Shown: positions 8,400 to 18,223, numbered from the stretch's first letter. The stretch is DNA of 64,000 bases from Phocaeicola vulgatus ATCC 8482 (GCF_000012825.1 NC_009614.1:806001-870000); one strand, 5' to 3'. The notes: generated by a model from the letters alone, not told the origin. Translations and numbers: made by a program.

Positions 8400-9593
8400 A
8401 TGGAACGATTATTTGAATCCTTTATCAAGAAACTGGCTATAACAAATACTTCTTTTGTACGTAGCCTGATGAATGAGATAGAATGGGAAGCTCGTCTTAT
8501 CGGTATAAAGGGGGCCCGGGGAGTTGGAAAAACAACTTTATTGTTGCAGTATATCAAACTGAACCTTCCAATGGATAAAACCGTACTTTATGCCAGTGTG
8601 GATAATATCTGGTTCAGTGAACATAAACTTTATGATTTAGCTTCCGATTTTGTAAAGCGGGGAGGAAAATATCTGTTTCTGGATGAAGTACACAAATACC
8701 CCAACTGGTCTCAAGAACTGAAAAATATTTATGATGACTTACCTGAACTTCATGTAGTCTTTACAGGTTCGTCCTTGCTTGAAATCTTAAATGCCAAATC
8801 GGATTTAAGCCGGCGGGCTATTGTTTATGAAATGCAAGGTTTTTCTTTTCGCGAGTATTTAAACTGGAATGAAAAACTATCATTGCCGATATTGACTTTA
8901 AATAATATATTGGACAATCATCTGGCATTATCTGTCGGGATAGTAGACAAAGTTAAAGTTCTGAAACATTTTTCTGATTATTTGAAACATGGGTATTATC
9001 CTTATTACAATGAATTACCCTCTCTTTATTATTCAAGAATAAATGAAGTGGTCAATCTGATTGTGGAATTGGAGATTCCACAGTTAAGAGGGGTTGATAT
9101 TTCATATACAACTAAAATTAAGCAGTTACTATATATCATTGCAGAGTCGGCGCCTTTTATTCCTAATGTCAGCAAACTAAGTGAACGGATAGGAATCTCG
9201 CGTAATTCATTGCTGGCCTATCTGGATGCCCTCCATGACAGCTGTCTGACTATGAATCTCCAAAAAGAAGGCTCCGGCATAAGCCGCTTGCAAAAACCTG
9301 ATAAACTGTTTTTGGAGAATCCTAATTTAATGTATGCATTGTCTGCCAGTCAGATTGATATTGGAAATGTCAGGGAAACTTTTTTTGCCAACCAATTGCG
9401 TTATTGCCACAAAATAAACGTTTCTAAAGAGAGTGATTTCTTTATTGATGGACGCTATACTTTTGAAGTCGGTGGTAGACATAAAGGTAAACAACAAATA
9501 AATGGACTTTCTGATGCATATATTGTCGCTGATGATATAGAGTATGGAATAAATAATAAAATACCATTATGGTTGTTCGGCTTTCTATATTAG
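8400..9593 (+). CDS. AAA_14/DUF4143-type ATP-binding protein
   Basis: The N-terminal ATPase has a Walker A GARGVGKTTLL, a Walker B LFLDEVHKYPNW and a sensor-like FTGSSLLEI. These are typical of the AAA_14 family. The C-terminal half has a winged-helix-like SERIGISRNSLLAYLDAL segment and a nuclease-like DUF4143 part (residues about 330-395, with DFFIDGRYTFEVGGRHKG). The cellular role of this abundant family is poorly known. It is not part of sugar import. The gene is a single unit with its own promoter box and a strong terminator, sitting between two duplicated SusC/SusD pairs. An in-frame ATG at 8376 would add 8 residues. I chose 8400 because of the promoter position and the purine-rich AAAGAAGAA before it. 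Confidence 0.85.
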   Translation: MERLFESFIKKLAITNTSFVRSLMNEIEWEARLIGIKGARGVGKTTLLLQYIKLNLPMDKTVLYASVDNIWFSEHKLYDLASDFVKRGGKYLFLDEVHKYPNWSQELKNIYDDLPELHVVFTGSSLLEILNAKSDLSRRAIVYEMQGFSFREYLNWNEKLSLPILTLNNILDNHLALSVGIVDKVKVLKHFSDYLKHGYYPYYNELPSLYYSRINEVVNLIVELEIPQLRGVDISYTTKIKQLLYIIAESAPFIPNVSKLSERIGISRNSLLAYLDALHDSCLTMNLQKEGSGISRLQKPDKLFLENPNLMYALSASQIDIGNVRETFFANQLRYCHKINVSKESDFFIDGRYTFEVGGRHKGKQQINGLSDAYIVADDIEYGINNKIPLWLFGFLY

Positions 9594-9619
9594 CACTCTT
9601 TTCGGTAGAAAATAGATAG

Positions 9620-9673
9620 AAAATTGTATTTAAAAGTCCTTCTATAGACTTTTAAATACAATTTTTCTTTTTG
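9620..9673 (+). terminator. Strong hairpin terminator after the ATPase gene
   Basis: A 19-bp perfect stem (9620-9638 with 9647-9665), an 8-nt loop and a following T-rich tract (TTCTTTTT) lie 26 bp after the stop codon. Confidence 0.9.
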
Positions 9674-9692
9674 AGGCATAAAAATAAAACGC

Positions 9693-9898
9693 ACTGATAT
9701 TCAGATATATAGCTGTAAGAGTAGTTCTGAAGGAACTAATGAAACGGAATTACTTGATTTTCAATAAACTTAAAAAATCACAGCTATGTTAAAACGACTA
9801 AAATCAGTCAGTATGTTGCTGTTCCTAATGGGTGCCTCTACAGGAGCAGCATACGCGGTCGCCAATCCCGGCGTTGCCGATGTGAAAATCACACAACA
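9693..9898 (+). repeat. Leader and signal-peptide cassette, copy 2
   Basis: Near-identical to 2742-2949. It includes the TAGTTC-TGAAG-GAACTA hairpin (9722-9738), the AATAAACTT stretch before the start codon, and codons 1-37 of the second SusC. Confidence 0.85.
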
Positions 9899-12800
9899 AA
9901 ATGGAGCTTGTACAGGAGTTGTAGTAGACGCTACAGGTGAAACCGTTATCGGTGCGTCTGTAGTAGTGAAAGGTACGACTAATGGTACGATAACCGGACT
10001 TGATGGCGACTTCTCTTTATCCAATGTGAAAAAAGGGGATATCATTCAAATTTCATTTGTAGGTTATCAAACAGTAGAGATTCCTTGGGATGGACAACCC
10101 ATGAATGTAACTTTACAGGATGACACACAAACATTGGGCGAAGTTGTAGTGACTGCTCTTGGTATCAAACGTGAGAAAAAAGCACTGGGTTATGCCATGC
10201 AGGAGGTAAAAGGTGACGCGTTACTTGAAGCTCGTGAAACGAACCTCGCAAATGCTTTGACAGGTAAAGTTTCAGGTGTCCAGATTATCCGTTCAAGTAA
10301 TGGTCCTGGCGGTTCTTCCAAAATCCAGCTTCGTGGTGCGAATTCTGTAACAGGTTTGAACCAGCCGTTAATTGTTGTCGATGGTGTGCCAATGGATAAC
10401 TTTACAGGAGCAAGTAATAATGATATTGATAACCCGACATTGGATATGGGTAATGGACTTTCAGATATTAATGCTGAAGATATTGAGTCCATGTCTGTGT
10501 TGAAAGGTGCGTCAGCTGCTGCACTTTATGGTTCTCGTGCCGGTAATGGTGTTATTTTGATTACAACTAAAAAAGGAACAAAGCGTGAAGGTTTGGGTAT
10601 CACCATCTCTGGTTCAGTTTCCGCTGAGACAACATTTATGCTCCCTAAACGCCAAAAAGCCTTTGGACAAGGTGAGAATGGCGTGTTCGACTCAACTAAC
10701 AGCTATAGCTGGGGACCTGAAGTAACAGGGCAAAGCTATACAAAATGGGATGGTACAACTGCAAATATGCAAATCTTTGATAACGTAAAAAATTTCTTTG
10801 ATACAGGTGTGAACTTATCAGAAAGCATATCATTCCAGCAGCAGTATGATAAAACATCCATTTACACTTCATTGAATCGTATGGATGACTCCAGCATGAT
10901 ACCGGGTGCTAACTTAAGCCGTACAAACTTAACTTTGCGTGCATCTTCTACTTTTGGTAAAGATGATCGTTGGAGTATTGATGCAAAAGTACAATACATC
11001 AATACCCTCGCAGAAAACCGCCCTATCAGTGGTGCACGTGGGAATAATGCATTTTATACTATTTTCAATATGCCTACGACTATTGACATCCGTGACTTTT
11101 CCAGCCCTGTCAAAGACGAATTCGGCGAAATGATCTGGTGGAGTAAAGGGGGTATCAACCCTTATTGGTCTAAAGATTATAATCCCAATAAAGATAGCCG
11201 CAATCGTTTCCTGATGAACGGATCATTGAAGTACAAATTTACAGATTGGCTGGATGCTGAAATCAAAGCCGGTAGTGATATGTATTTCACTGAGGGTGAA
11301 GAGAAATTGTATGCAGGAAGTCCTACTAATAATAAGAACAGCCGTTACAGCACTAGTGAGAAAAAGTTCTTCGAAAATAATTTCAGCTTTTTGATCAGTG
11401 GCCATAAGGATGAATTGTTTGGAAAATTTGGTGGTAATTTCTCTTTTGGTGGTAACTTAATGGAAAGAAAATCTACAGGTTTGGATAATTCTATGGGAAA
11501 ATTGACTGCGCCCGATTTATTCTCTTTAGCCAATGGTGACAAAAAAGATTTGTCAATAACCGAAACCTATATTCATAAAAAAATCAATTCTTTGTATGGA
11601 ACTCTTGGGATCAACTATAATGGTTGGGCATTCTTGGATGCAACTTTCCGTAATGACTGGTCATCAGCTTTGAATAAAGAAAACCGTTCATTCTTCTATC
11701 CGTCTGTTTCATTGTCATGGGTGATCAGTGATATGGTGGGTAAAGTAGGCAAAGGCATGCCCGAATGGTTTACTTATGCTAAAGCACGTGCATCTTTTGC
11801 ACAAGTAGGTAACGATATGGATGCATATCAGTTATATAATACATATAGTATTGGTTCAGACCCTAATGGCAATACAACTGCCGGACAAGGAAAAACCAAA
11901 TACGATGCAGATGTACGCAGCGAGTTGATTACTTCTTGGGAAGCCGGTGCTGAATTGAAATTCTTCAATAACCGTTTAGGAGTTGACTTTGCATGGTACA
12001 AGACAAACGCAAAACGCCAGTTAATGAATATTCCTTTAAATAACCTTTCCGGTTATGATAACATGAAAGTAAATGCAGGTAACATTCAAAATACCGGTAT
12101 TGAAATCATGTTGAATGCACGCCCTATCGAAACAGCTCAATTTAGTTGGGATACTCAGTTGAACTTCTCTCAGAACAAGAGTAAGATTATTGAATTATTA
12201 CCGGGAAAACCAGGTATGCAGTATGCTTTAGGAGGTTCTGACGCATTACAGGTTTATGCAGTTGCGGGAGGTGCTTATGGTGAAATCTGGGGTACCAAAT
12301 ATCAACGAGTAGAAGAAGGAGAATTTAAAGGACAATTATTACTCAATGAATCAGGACTGCCACAGGCCACTAGTGACAAGCATAAGATTGGTGAACAACA
12401 GCCTGACTTCCTATTAGGATGGACAAATACATTTAATTATAAAAACTTCACACTTAGTTTCCTGATTGACGGACGTTTTGGTGGCGATATTTTCTCATTC
12501 ACCAATATGAACTTGCAACGTAGTGGTATTGCCGAATGTACTGCTCCAGGCGGTAAACGTGAGGATATCGTTGTAGCGGGAGTTATCAAAGATGGTAACG
12601 GTTATAAGGTAAATGATCAAAGTGTTTCTTTAGAACGTTATTACAAAGCTTTGGCTACAGGTCGCGCCGGCATTTCGGAAGCTTATATTTATGATGCAAC
12701 CAACATCCGTTTGCGTAACATCGCCTTGAGTTATCGTTTCCCGTCATCTATGTTGAAAAAGACTCCGTTCCAACAGGTTAAGCTTGGTTTCACCGTGAAT

Positions 12801-12941
12801 AATGTATGGATGATTTCAAGCCATTTGGACGGTATTGATCCGGAATCAGTATATGCTACAAGCACTAATGCAACAGGTTTGGAGAACTCGTCAGCTCCGA
12901 CATCACGTTCTTACCTGTTTAATGTAACTCTTGGTTTCTAA
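9786..12941 (+). CDS. SusC/RagA-family TonB-linked outer membrane protein (pair 2)
   Basis: The 1051-residue protein shares its first 37 residues exactly with the SusC at 2837, then diverges. It has a signal peptide (1-24), a carboxypeptidase-regulatory-like domain (about 40-122), a plug (about 125-250, with IQLRGANSVTG and LIVVDGVPMD) and a barrel ending in TLGF. The function is TonB-driven import of an unknown oligosaccharide or other nutrient together with the SusD at 12963. The two SusC barrels differ, so the duplicated pairs probably take different ligands. No dedicated enzymes lie beside the pair. Confidence 0.95.
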   Translation: MLKRLKSVSMLLFLMGASTGAAYAVANPGVADVKITQQNGACTGVVVDATGETVIGASVVVKGTTNGTITGLDGDFSLSNVKKGDIIQISFVGYQTVEIPWDGQPMNVTLQDDTQTLGEVVVTALGIKREKKALGYAMQEVKGDALLEARETNLANALTGKVSGVQIIRSSNGPGGSSKIQLRGANSVTGLNQPLIVVDGVPMDNFTGASNNDIDNPTLDMGNGLSDINAEDIESMSVLKGASAAALYGSRAGNGVILITTKKGTKREGLGITISGSVSAETTFMLPKRQKAFGQGENGVFDSTNSYSWGPEVTGQSYTKWDGTTANMQIFDNVKNFFDTGVNLSESISFQQQYDKTSIYTSLNRMDDSSMIPGANLSRTNLTLRASSTFGKDDRWSIDAKVQYINTLAENRPISGARGNNAFYTIFNMPTTIDIRDFSSPVKDEFGEMIWWSKGGINPYWSKDYNPNKDSRNRFLMNGSLKYKFTDWLDAEIKAGSDMYFTEGEEKLYAGSPTNNKNSRYSTSEKKFFENNFSFLISGHKDELFGKFGGNFSFGGNLMERKSTGLDNSMGKLTAPDLFSLANGDKKDLSITETYIHKKINSLYGTLGINYNGWAFLDATFRNDWSSALNKENRSFFYPSVSLSWVISDMVGKVGKGMPEWFTYAKARASFAQVGNDMDAYQLYNTYSIGSDPNGNTTAGQGKTKYDADVRSELITSWEAGAELKFFNNRLGVDFAWYKTNAKRQLMNIPLNNLSGYDNMKVNAGNIQNTGIEIMLNARPIETAQFSWDTQLNFSQNKSKIIELLPGKPGMQYALGGSDALQVYAVAGGAYGEIWGTKYQRVEEGEFKGQLLLNESGLPQATSDKHKIGEQQPDFLLGWTNTFNYKNFTLSFLIDGRFGGDIFSFTNMNLQRSGIAECTAPGGKREDIVVAGVIKDGNGYKVNDQSVSLERYYKALATGRAGISEAYIYDATNIRLRNIALSYRFPSSMLKKTPFQQVKLGFTVNNVWMISSHLDGIDPESVYATSTNATGLENSSAPTSRSYLFNVTLGF

Positions 12942-12962
12942 TCATAAAAAAGAAAAAGAACA

Positions 12963-14933
12963 ATGAAAACAATGAATAAATTATTTTTGGGGCTTGGCTT
13001 TTGCGCCGGATTAGTTTCCTGCTCTGACTTTGATGAAGTCAATACCAATCCCACAGCCGCCGGTGAGGAATATGTAAAACCTCAATATGCATTGAATAAT
13101 TCTATAGGACAGGCACAGATGAATCCCGGTACCGCAGAGCGTATAGTAGTCTATAACTGGGCTAGTGCTGCCAGAATTTGTGGAGAAATGAGTTTTCTGA
13201 ACGTAGGCCGCTATAGTGATGATTACACATCTTCTTATTATTATCCTGATCTCAGTGCCAGTATTAAAAATGCTACGTTGGCTATTACAGCAGTAGAGAA
13301 CCAGCTCGAAGCGGCCACTACCACTGCACATGAAAAAGAATTTTTCCCGAACGTAAAGCAATTTGCCCGTATCTGGCGTGCCTATCTTATCAGTGAGTTT
13401 GTCGATAATTTCGGACCTTATCCTATTGAAAGTTTCCTAGGGGAAAATCCTGTTTTCAACTCAGAGAAAGATGATTATGAATTCATTTTAAAGGAGTTGA
13501 AAGAAGCCGCAGCAGCTATCAACACCTCTGTCCTGCCTGTTGAGGCAGAAGGCAAATGCGACCCGTTTGACAATGTAAAATATGATCCTGTGAAGTGGCA
13601 GAAATATGCAAATTCACTCCGTATGCGTCTGGCCATGCGTTTATCAAACATCGACAAGGCAACTGCACAGGCCGAATTTGAGGATGCGGCCAAAGGTAAC
13701 AAGATTTTAACGGCTGATGATATGTTTGCAGTAAAAGAAAATGATGGATGGGATGTCTTTTCCGGAGTATATACCCGTTCATTTGACGATCAGGTTCTTT
13801 CTTCAACAGTTGCCAATCTTCTGACTAATTTAGGTGGTGTTAAAGTAACAGAACAACGTTCCGATTTGGCTAGTTATGTTAAACCAGCTAATTATTTAGG
13901 TATTAAATATGACAGACATTATGTTGCTAATACAGATAATCCTACTAAACAATATTGGCTGGATGGTATGCCGGAAAATCTTGACCCGCGTGCATTAAAG
14001 ATATTCTGTCTGCCTGATGATGAAAATGCTGAGAACTACATAGATAAATATAATGACAGGACAGCTAAAGATTTCGTTCTTTACACAGTAGACGAAAACG
14101 GAAATCCGATTCCTAACAAGGATAATCCCGGAGAAATAAAGATTGATGCAACTCGTTGTTGGAATGGTTATCCCGCTGGTTCGCGTGGTGGATGGTCGCC
14201 AACCTTGGCTTATAACCAACTGGTGACAAATGGATATGGCCCCGGCTGTACTCTTCCAATGTTGGGTAAAGACTATTGTAAGGGAAAATCTCGCATATTC
14301 TTTGCAGCATGGGAAACGTATTTCTTGCTAGCAGAAGCTTCATTGTATGGTTGGAACACTGGAACAACAGCGAAAGAAGCCTATGAAAACGGTATTAAAG
14401 CTAGTTTTGAATACTTTGGTGTTAGCGAATATGTGAATGATTATCTGAATTCCACCAACTACAATCGTGTAGGTACTTCGGTCAAATTTGATCATACCAC
14501 TGAACCTACTGCTGAACAAATGACTTATGTGGATGGATACAGCAAGGAACAGAAGACTGTTACTTATGAATATCCTACAGCTTCTAAAACGTTATATGGA
14601 AAAGCATTGAATGACCACCTGACTAAAATTATCACTCAAAAATTCATTGCACAAACTCCGTATTTGGTATTGGAAATGTGGTCGGATTTCCGCCGTTTGG
14701 GATTACCATTCTTTGAGATTCCTGCAAACGAAAGTTCAATGACCGGTTCAGACATGGTTAATGTCTGGAATCCTAATTCTTGGAAAGACGGACAGAAATG
14801 GGAATTTTATCCACAGCGTATGCGATATCCTTCCAGTCTGGAGAATGCAGACCCCGAAGGCTATAAACAAGCTGTAGAGTTATTAGGAGGCTCAGATAAT
14901 ATCATCACCCCCTTATGGTGGACCGGACGTTAA
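12963..14933 (+). CDS. SusD/RagB-family surface lipoprotein (pair 2)
   Basis: The 656-residue protein has a lipoprotein signal, with MNKLFLGLGFCAGLVSC as its core and the cysteine followed by the acidic SDFDE tract that favours surface display. The INTNPT-like VNTNPT segment near residue 30 and the late SSLENADPEGY/PLWWTGR tail place it in the SusD-like_2 subgroup, like its neighbour at 6260. It begins 21 bp after the SusC stop and is surely co-transcribed with it. An internal ATG at 12972 is an alternative start with an equally good signal peptide. Confidence 0.93.
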   Translation: MKTMNKLFLGLGFCAGLVSCSDFDEVNTNPTAAGEEYVKPQYALNNSIGQAQMNPGTAERIVVYNWASAARICGEMSFLNVGRYSDDYTSSYYYPDLSASIKNATLAITAVENQLEAATTTAHEKEFFPNVKQFARIWRAYLISEFVDNFGPYPIESFLGENPVFNSEKDDYEFILKELKEAAAAINTSVLPVEAEGKCDPFDNVKYDPVKWQKYANSLRMRLAMRLSNIDKATAQAEFEDAAKGNKILTADDMFAVKENDGWDVFSGVYTRSFDDQVLSSTVANLLTNLGGVKVTEQRSDLASYVKPANYLGIKYDRHYVANTDNPTKQYWLDGMPENLDPRALKIFCLPDDENAENYIDKYNDRTAKDFVLYTVDENGNPIPNKDNPGEIKIDATRCWNGYPAGSRGGWSPTLAYNQLVTNGYGPGCTLPMLGKDYCKGKSRIFFAAWETYFLLAEASLYGWNTGTTAKEAYENGIKASFEYFGVSEYVNDYLNSTNYNRVGTSVKFDHTTEPTAEQMTYVDGYSKEQKTVTYEYPTASKTLYGKALNDHLTKIITQKFIAQTPYLVLEMWSDFRRLGLPFFEIPANESSMTGSDMVNVWNPNSWKDGQKWEFYPQRMRYPSSLENADPEGYKQAVELLGGSDNIITPLWWTGR

Positions 14934-14961
14934 TGCCTTAACCTGAAACATTCATAGAATA

Positions 14962-15017
14962 ATAAGTTAGCCAGCTAATGCATACTTAAAGTATTACGAA
15001 TTAGTTGGCTAACTTAT
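14962..15017 (+). terminator. Large hairpin after SusD pair 2
   Basis: Arms 14962-14979 and 15000-15017 match at 17 of 18 positions. The loop holds its own ATACTT/AAGTAT palindrome, so the DNA could form a branched structure. A weak T-rich run (TATTATTTTC) follows. It probably ends the SusC/SusD transcript. No gene lies from 14934 to 15246. Confidence 0.6.
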
Positions 15018-15045
15018 ATTATTTTCTGAATGTCCCTTATTATGG

Positions 15046-15086
15046 CCCAAAATCATTTGATATTCTGATGTCGGCAAAGCATATTA
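15046..15086. repeat. 41-bp repeat, copy 2
   Basis: Matches 8265-8305 at 38 of 41 positions. Together with the shared leader cassette it marks the two SusC/SusD pairs as an old tandem duplication. Confidence 0.75.
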
Positions 15087-15126
15087 CACATGAATCATAG
15101 ATTCCCTAAACATTCATAACTACACA

Positions 15127-15163
15127 AAAAAGAAGGACTACCTTCTCACGAAGCCAGTCCTTT
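15127..15163 (-). terminator. Terminator of the minus-strand operon ending at 15247
   Basis: Read leftwards, AAGGACT and AGTCCTT pair across a loop and are followed by CTTTTTT, a standard intrinsic terminator. Confidence 0.75.
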
Positions 15164-15246
15164 CATTTGCTATTAATAATCTAGTAATTTTCTGGTAAAT
15201 TTTGAACGCTTTCTTATCTAAGAAACAAGCATTAACGCTCTTTTGT

Positions 15247-15711
15247 TTATTCCTCCATTGTAAAACTTTTCAGTATTTTTTCGGCAATATTTTCATTTTC
15301 CTTGCTATAGATAATAGATATATAAAATCCACTACCTGCCGCCTTAGTCATCAGACAAGCATAAAGACAATGATCTGTTTCGCAGCTTCCTTTTAAATAA
15401 GTACCGAAAAACTGTGGTAACTCAAACTCCTGCACAGCCGACTGGTCTTTCACCCCATCATCATTGGCATAGTCTTTTAATACACTCTTCAAGTCACTTT
15501 TTGTCATACCATCCGAATCCAAAGACTGAATGGTAATATAAAACCTGGAATTGTTCAGAAGAAAAGTCTCCTCTGTATCCTCCTCCACCAAAATCCCTTT
15601 TGGAGCCTCAAAAGTCAGACCATAGGCTGTCCATGTAATAGGAACCAAGGCTTGCGCACTTGCTGACAACCAGGTCAGACTTAAAAACACAAGAAGTAAA
15701 ACCTTTTTCAT
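15247..15711 (-). CDS. Small secreted protein of unknown function
   Basis: The 154-residue protein has a clear signal peptide (MKKVLLLVFLSLTWLSASAQ) and a mature part of about 134 residues rich in beta-strand-like segments. No catalytic motif was recognised. Two cysteines sit in CETDHC (near residue 111), and a third is in the nearby YACL. The gene lies 44 bp downstream of the acyl-CoA-ligase-like gene on the same strand and is followed by a terminator, so it is probably the last gene of that operon. I do not recognise the family. Confidence 0.75.
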   Translation of the reverse strand: MKKVLLLVFLSLTWLSASAQALVPITWTAYGLTFEAPKGILVEEDTEETFLLNNSRFYITIQSLDSDGMTKSDLKSVLKDYANDDGVKDQSAVQEFELPQFFGTYLKGSCETDHCLYACLMTKAAGSGFYISIIYSKENENIAEKILKSFTMEE

Positions 15712-15755
15712 TTTTAATTATTTTACCAATAAAACTCCGATCAGTCCACAACTGA

Positions 15756-17408
15756 TTATTTATCCTTTTCACGGATTTCCACACGACGAATCTTTCCACT
15801 GATGGTCTTTGGAAGTTCTTCTACAAACTCTATGACACGCGGGTACTTGTACGGAGCAGTCACACGCTTCACATGATCTTGCAACTCCTTTACCAACTCA
15901 GGTCCTTCCTTACCCTTAAAAGTTTTAGAAAGGACAATCGTCGCCTTTACTACCTGACCACGGATTTCATCAGGCACACCGGTAATGGCACATTCCACAA
16001 CAGCCGGATGGGTCATCAAAGCACTTTCCACCTCGAACGGGCCTATACGATAACCCGAACTCTTGATCACATCGTCAGCACGGCCTACAAACCAAAAATA
16101 ACCATCCTCGTCACGCCAAGCCACATCACCTGTATAATAAATACCATCATGCCAAGCATCTTCCGTTAATTCCGAAGCACGATAATATTCTTTGAACAAT
16201 CCCAATGGTTTGCCCCTATCTGTACGAATAACAATCTGACCTTGTTCTCCATCCTCAGCAGAACGCCCGTCGTGTGTCAACAAATCTATATCATATTGAG
16301 GATTAGGTACCCCCATACTTCCGGGTTTAGGCTCCATCCAGGGAAAAGTACCTAAAGTCAATGTAGTTTCCGTTTGTCCAAAACCTTCCATCAGACGGAT
16401 ACCTGTGATTTTCTTGAACGTTTCATATACAGAATAGTTCAAAGCCTCTCCCGCCGTAGTACAGTATTCCAAAGAAGAAAGATCATATTTACTAATATCC
16501 TCCTTAATTAAAAAACGATAAATAGTAGGAGGAGCACATAAAGAAGTGATATGATAATCCTGAATCTTTCCAAGAATATCTGCCGGTGTAAATTTTTCAT
16601 GATCATACACAAAAATATTGGCTCCTGCTATCATCTGTCCATAAAGTTTTCCCCAGACAGCTTTCCCCCAACCTGTATCGGCAATGGTAAGATGAAGACT
16701 GTCACGATGCAAATTATGCCAGAAACTGGCAGTTACAATATGTCCCAAAGGATATGTAAAATCATGTGCCACCATCTTAGGTTCGCCTGTAGTGCCCGAA
16801 GTGAAATACATTAATGAAGTATCTTCATTCGTATTGGGATGTTCCGGTTTGACAAAAGGAGCAGCTTTTTCAATACCTTTATGAAAATCTTCAAAACCCT
16901 CCGGAATATCCGGTCCTACACTGACCAGTTTTCTTACTGAAGGACAATCGGGCATGGCATCTATAATATGCTTTGTTATCACATCTTCTCCTGCAGCTAC
17001 AATCATCTTGATATCAGCAGCATTACAACGATACACGATATCCTTTTTTGTCAACAGATGAGTTGCAGGAATAACCACAGCTCCTAACTTATGCAAGGCA
17101 ATAATAGAGTACCAGAACTCATAACGACGCTTTAAAATAAGCATCACCATATCACCATGACCAATACCAAGGCTCTGAAAATAAGAAGCAGTCATATCCG
17201 TATACTTTTTCAAGTCTGCATAAGTATATTGTATATGCTCCCCTTTATCATTAGTCCATAACAATGCTTTCTTATCGGGTTCTTCGGCAGCCCAGGCATC
17301 TACTATATCATAACCAAAATTAAAATTTTCAGGGATTTTAATCTTTAAATTCTTTATAAAGTCCTCTTGTGAGGTAAATGTGGTCTGTTCTAAGAATTTT
17401 TCTACCAT
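15756..17408 (-). CDS. AMP-binding acyl-CoA synthetase (medium-chain type)
   Basis: A member of the ANL superfamily, which activates a carboxylic acid with ATP and transfers it to CoA. Visible motifs are the phosphate loop YFTSGTTGEPK (about residue 195), GFGQTET (about 345), the adenosine and hinge region YYTGDVAWRDEDGYF and VGRADDVIKSSGYRI (about 425-450), and the C-terminal catalytic lysine in PKTISGKIRR. Overall it resembles ACSM or acetyl-CoA-synthetase-like ligases; the exact acid cannot be told from sequence. I used the ATG at 17408 (MVEKFLEQ) instead of a TTG four codons upstream. It follows the XRE-cupin gene by 83 bp, a recurrent pairing in Bacteroides, suggesting regulation by that protein. 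Confidence 0.88.
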   Translation of the reverse strand: MVEKFLEQTTFTSQEDFIKNLKIKIPENFNFGYDIVDAWAAEEPDKKALLWTNDKGEHIQYTYADLKKYTDMTASYFQSLGIGHGDMVMLILKRRYEFWYSIIALHKLGAVVIPATHLLTKKDIVYRCNAADIKMIVAAGEDVITKHIIDAMPDCPSVRKLVSVGPDIPEGFEDFHKGIEKAAPFVKPEHPNTNEDTSLMYFTSGTTGEPKMVAHDFTYPLGHIVTASFWHNLHRDSLHLTIADTGWGKAVWGKLYGQMIAGANIFVYDHEKFTPADILGKIQDYHITSLCAPPTIYRFLIKEDISKYDLSSLEYCTTAGEALNYSVYETFKKITGIRLMEGFGQTETTLTLGTFPWMEPKPGSMGVPNPQYDIDLLTHDGRSAEDGEQGQIVIRTDRGKPLGLFKEYYRASELTEDAWHDGIYYTGDVAWRDEDGYFWFVGRADDVIKSSGYRIGPFEVESALMTHPAVVECAITGVPDEIRGQVVKATIVLSKTFKGKEGPELVKELQDHVKRVTAPYKYPRVIEFVEELPKTISGKIRRVEIREKDK

Positions 17409-17491
17409 AATCTTATTCAATTAAAAATTGAGAACCAAAAATTAGAAATAGTTGCGGTCAATGACAACGCTGTCTTTTTAATCTCAATTTA

Positions 17492-18046
17492 TTATAATAT
17501 TACTGCCAAGAATTTCACAGTCTTATCATCCAATGCCATCATACCATGTGGAATAGAAGAATCAAAATAAAGACTGTCACCTGGATTCAAGATCAATTCT
17601 TTTCCATTTATATTAAGTAACATTCTTCCTTCAATAACCAAATTGAATTCTTGTCCCTCATGTGAGTTAAAATGAATCGGAGTATTTTCCGGTTTCGGTT
17701 CTACAGTCACAATAAAAGGATCAGCCTTACGCCCGCGAAAACCGGAAGCCAATGACTGATATTTATACGCCTTGGTCCGTTCTACCGACACTCCTGAACC
17801 ACAACGGGTCAGAAAATAAGAACTCATCTTAGGTTCTTCACCAAACATTAATACATCCAATGCGATACCGTATTTACGGGCTATTTTCTGTAAAGCACTG
17901 ACAGAAATATCTTTCTCCCCGCTTTCCATACCCAAATACTCTTCCACTGAAAGCTGGCAACTTTTAGCCACTTCATCAGGAGTCAGTTCCAGAACGTCCC
18001 TTAATCCCTGGAGACGCTCAGCTATTTGTTTTATCTGGTCACTCAT
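17492..18046 (-). CDS. XRE-family regulator with C-terminal cupin
   Basis: The 184-residue protein has an N-terminal helix-turn-helix (residues about 8-65, with LTPDEVAKSCQLSVEEYLGME) and a C-terminal cupin barrel (about 110-184, with HFNSHEGQEFNLVIEGRM and the second motif PGDSLYFDSSIPHGMMAL). Such proteins are DNA-binding repressors or activators whose cupin senses a small ligand or metal. It is first in an operon with the acyl-CoA-ligase gene and the small secreted protein, so local control of fatty- or aromatic-acid activation is likely. Confidence 0.88.
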   Translation of the reverse strand: MSDQIKQIAERLQGLRDVLELTPDEVAKSCQLSVEEYLGMESGEKDISVSALQKIARKYGIALDVLMFGEEPKMSSYFLTRCGSGVSVERTKAYKYQSLASGFRGRKADPFIVTVEPKPENTPIHFNSHEGQEFNLVIEGRMLLNINGKELILNPGDSLYFDSSIPHGMMALDDKTVKFLAVIL

Positions 18047-18066
18047 AATCTTATTGTTTTATGCTT

Positions 18067-18074
18067 CAAAGATA
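18067..18074 (-). promoter_or_regulatory. -7 box for the XRE-cupin operon
   Basis: On the minus strand TATCTTTG fits the -7 consensus, with a TTTTG 22 bp upstream as a plausible -33 element. The start codon is 21 bp downstream. Confidence 0.55.
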
Positions 18075-18223
18075 ATGAAGATTTAAGAATTCCTAGCAAA
18101 ATTTCATTAAGTTTCGAAGAAAACCATCTGACAGACAACATTAGTTAAGATTATATGCAAAACGTTTACTCTCCGAACGTACAGCATCATCAGCACATTT
18201 GAAACAAGACAAGAACCACGAAG

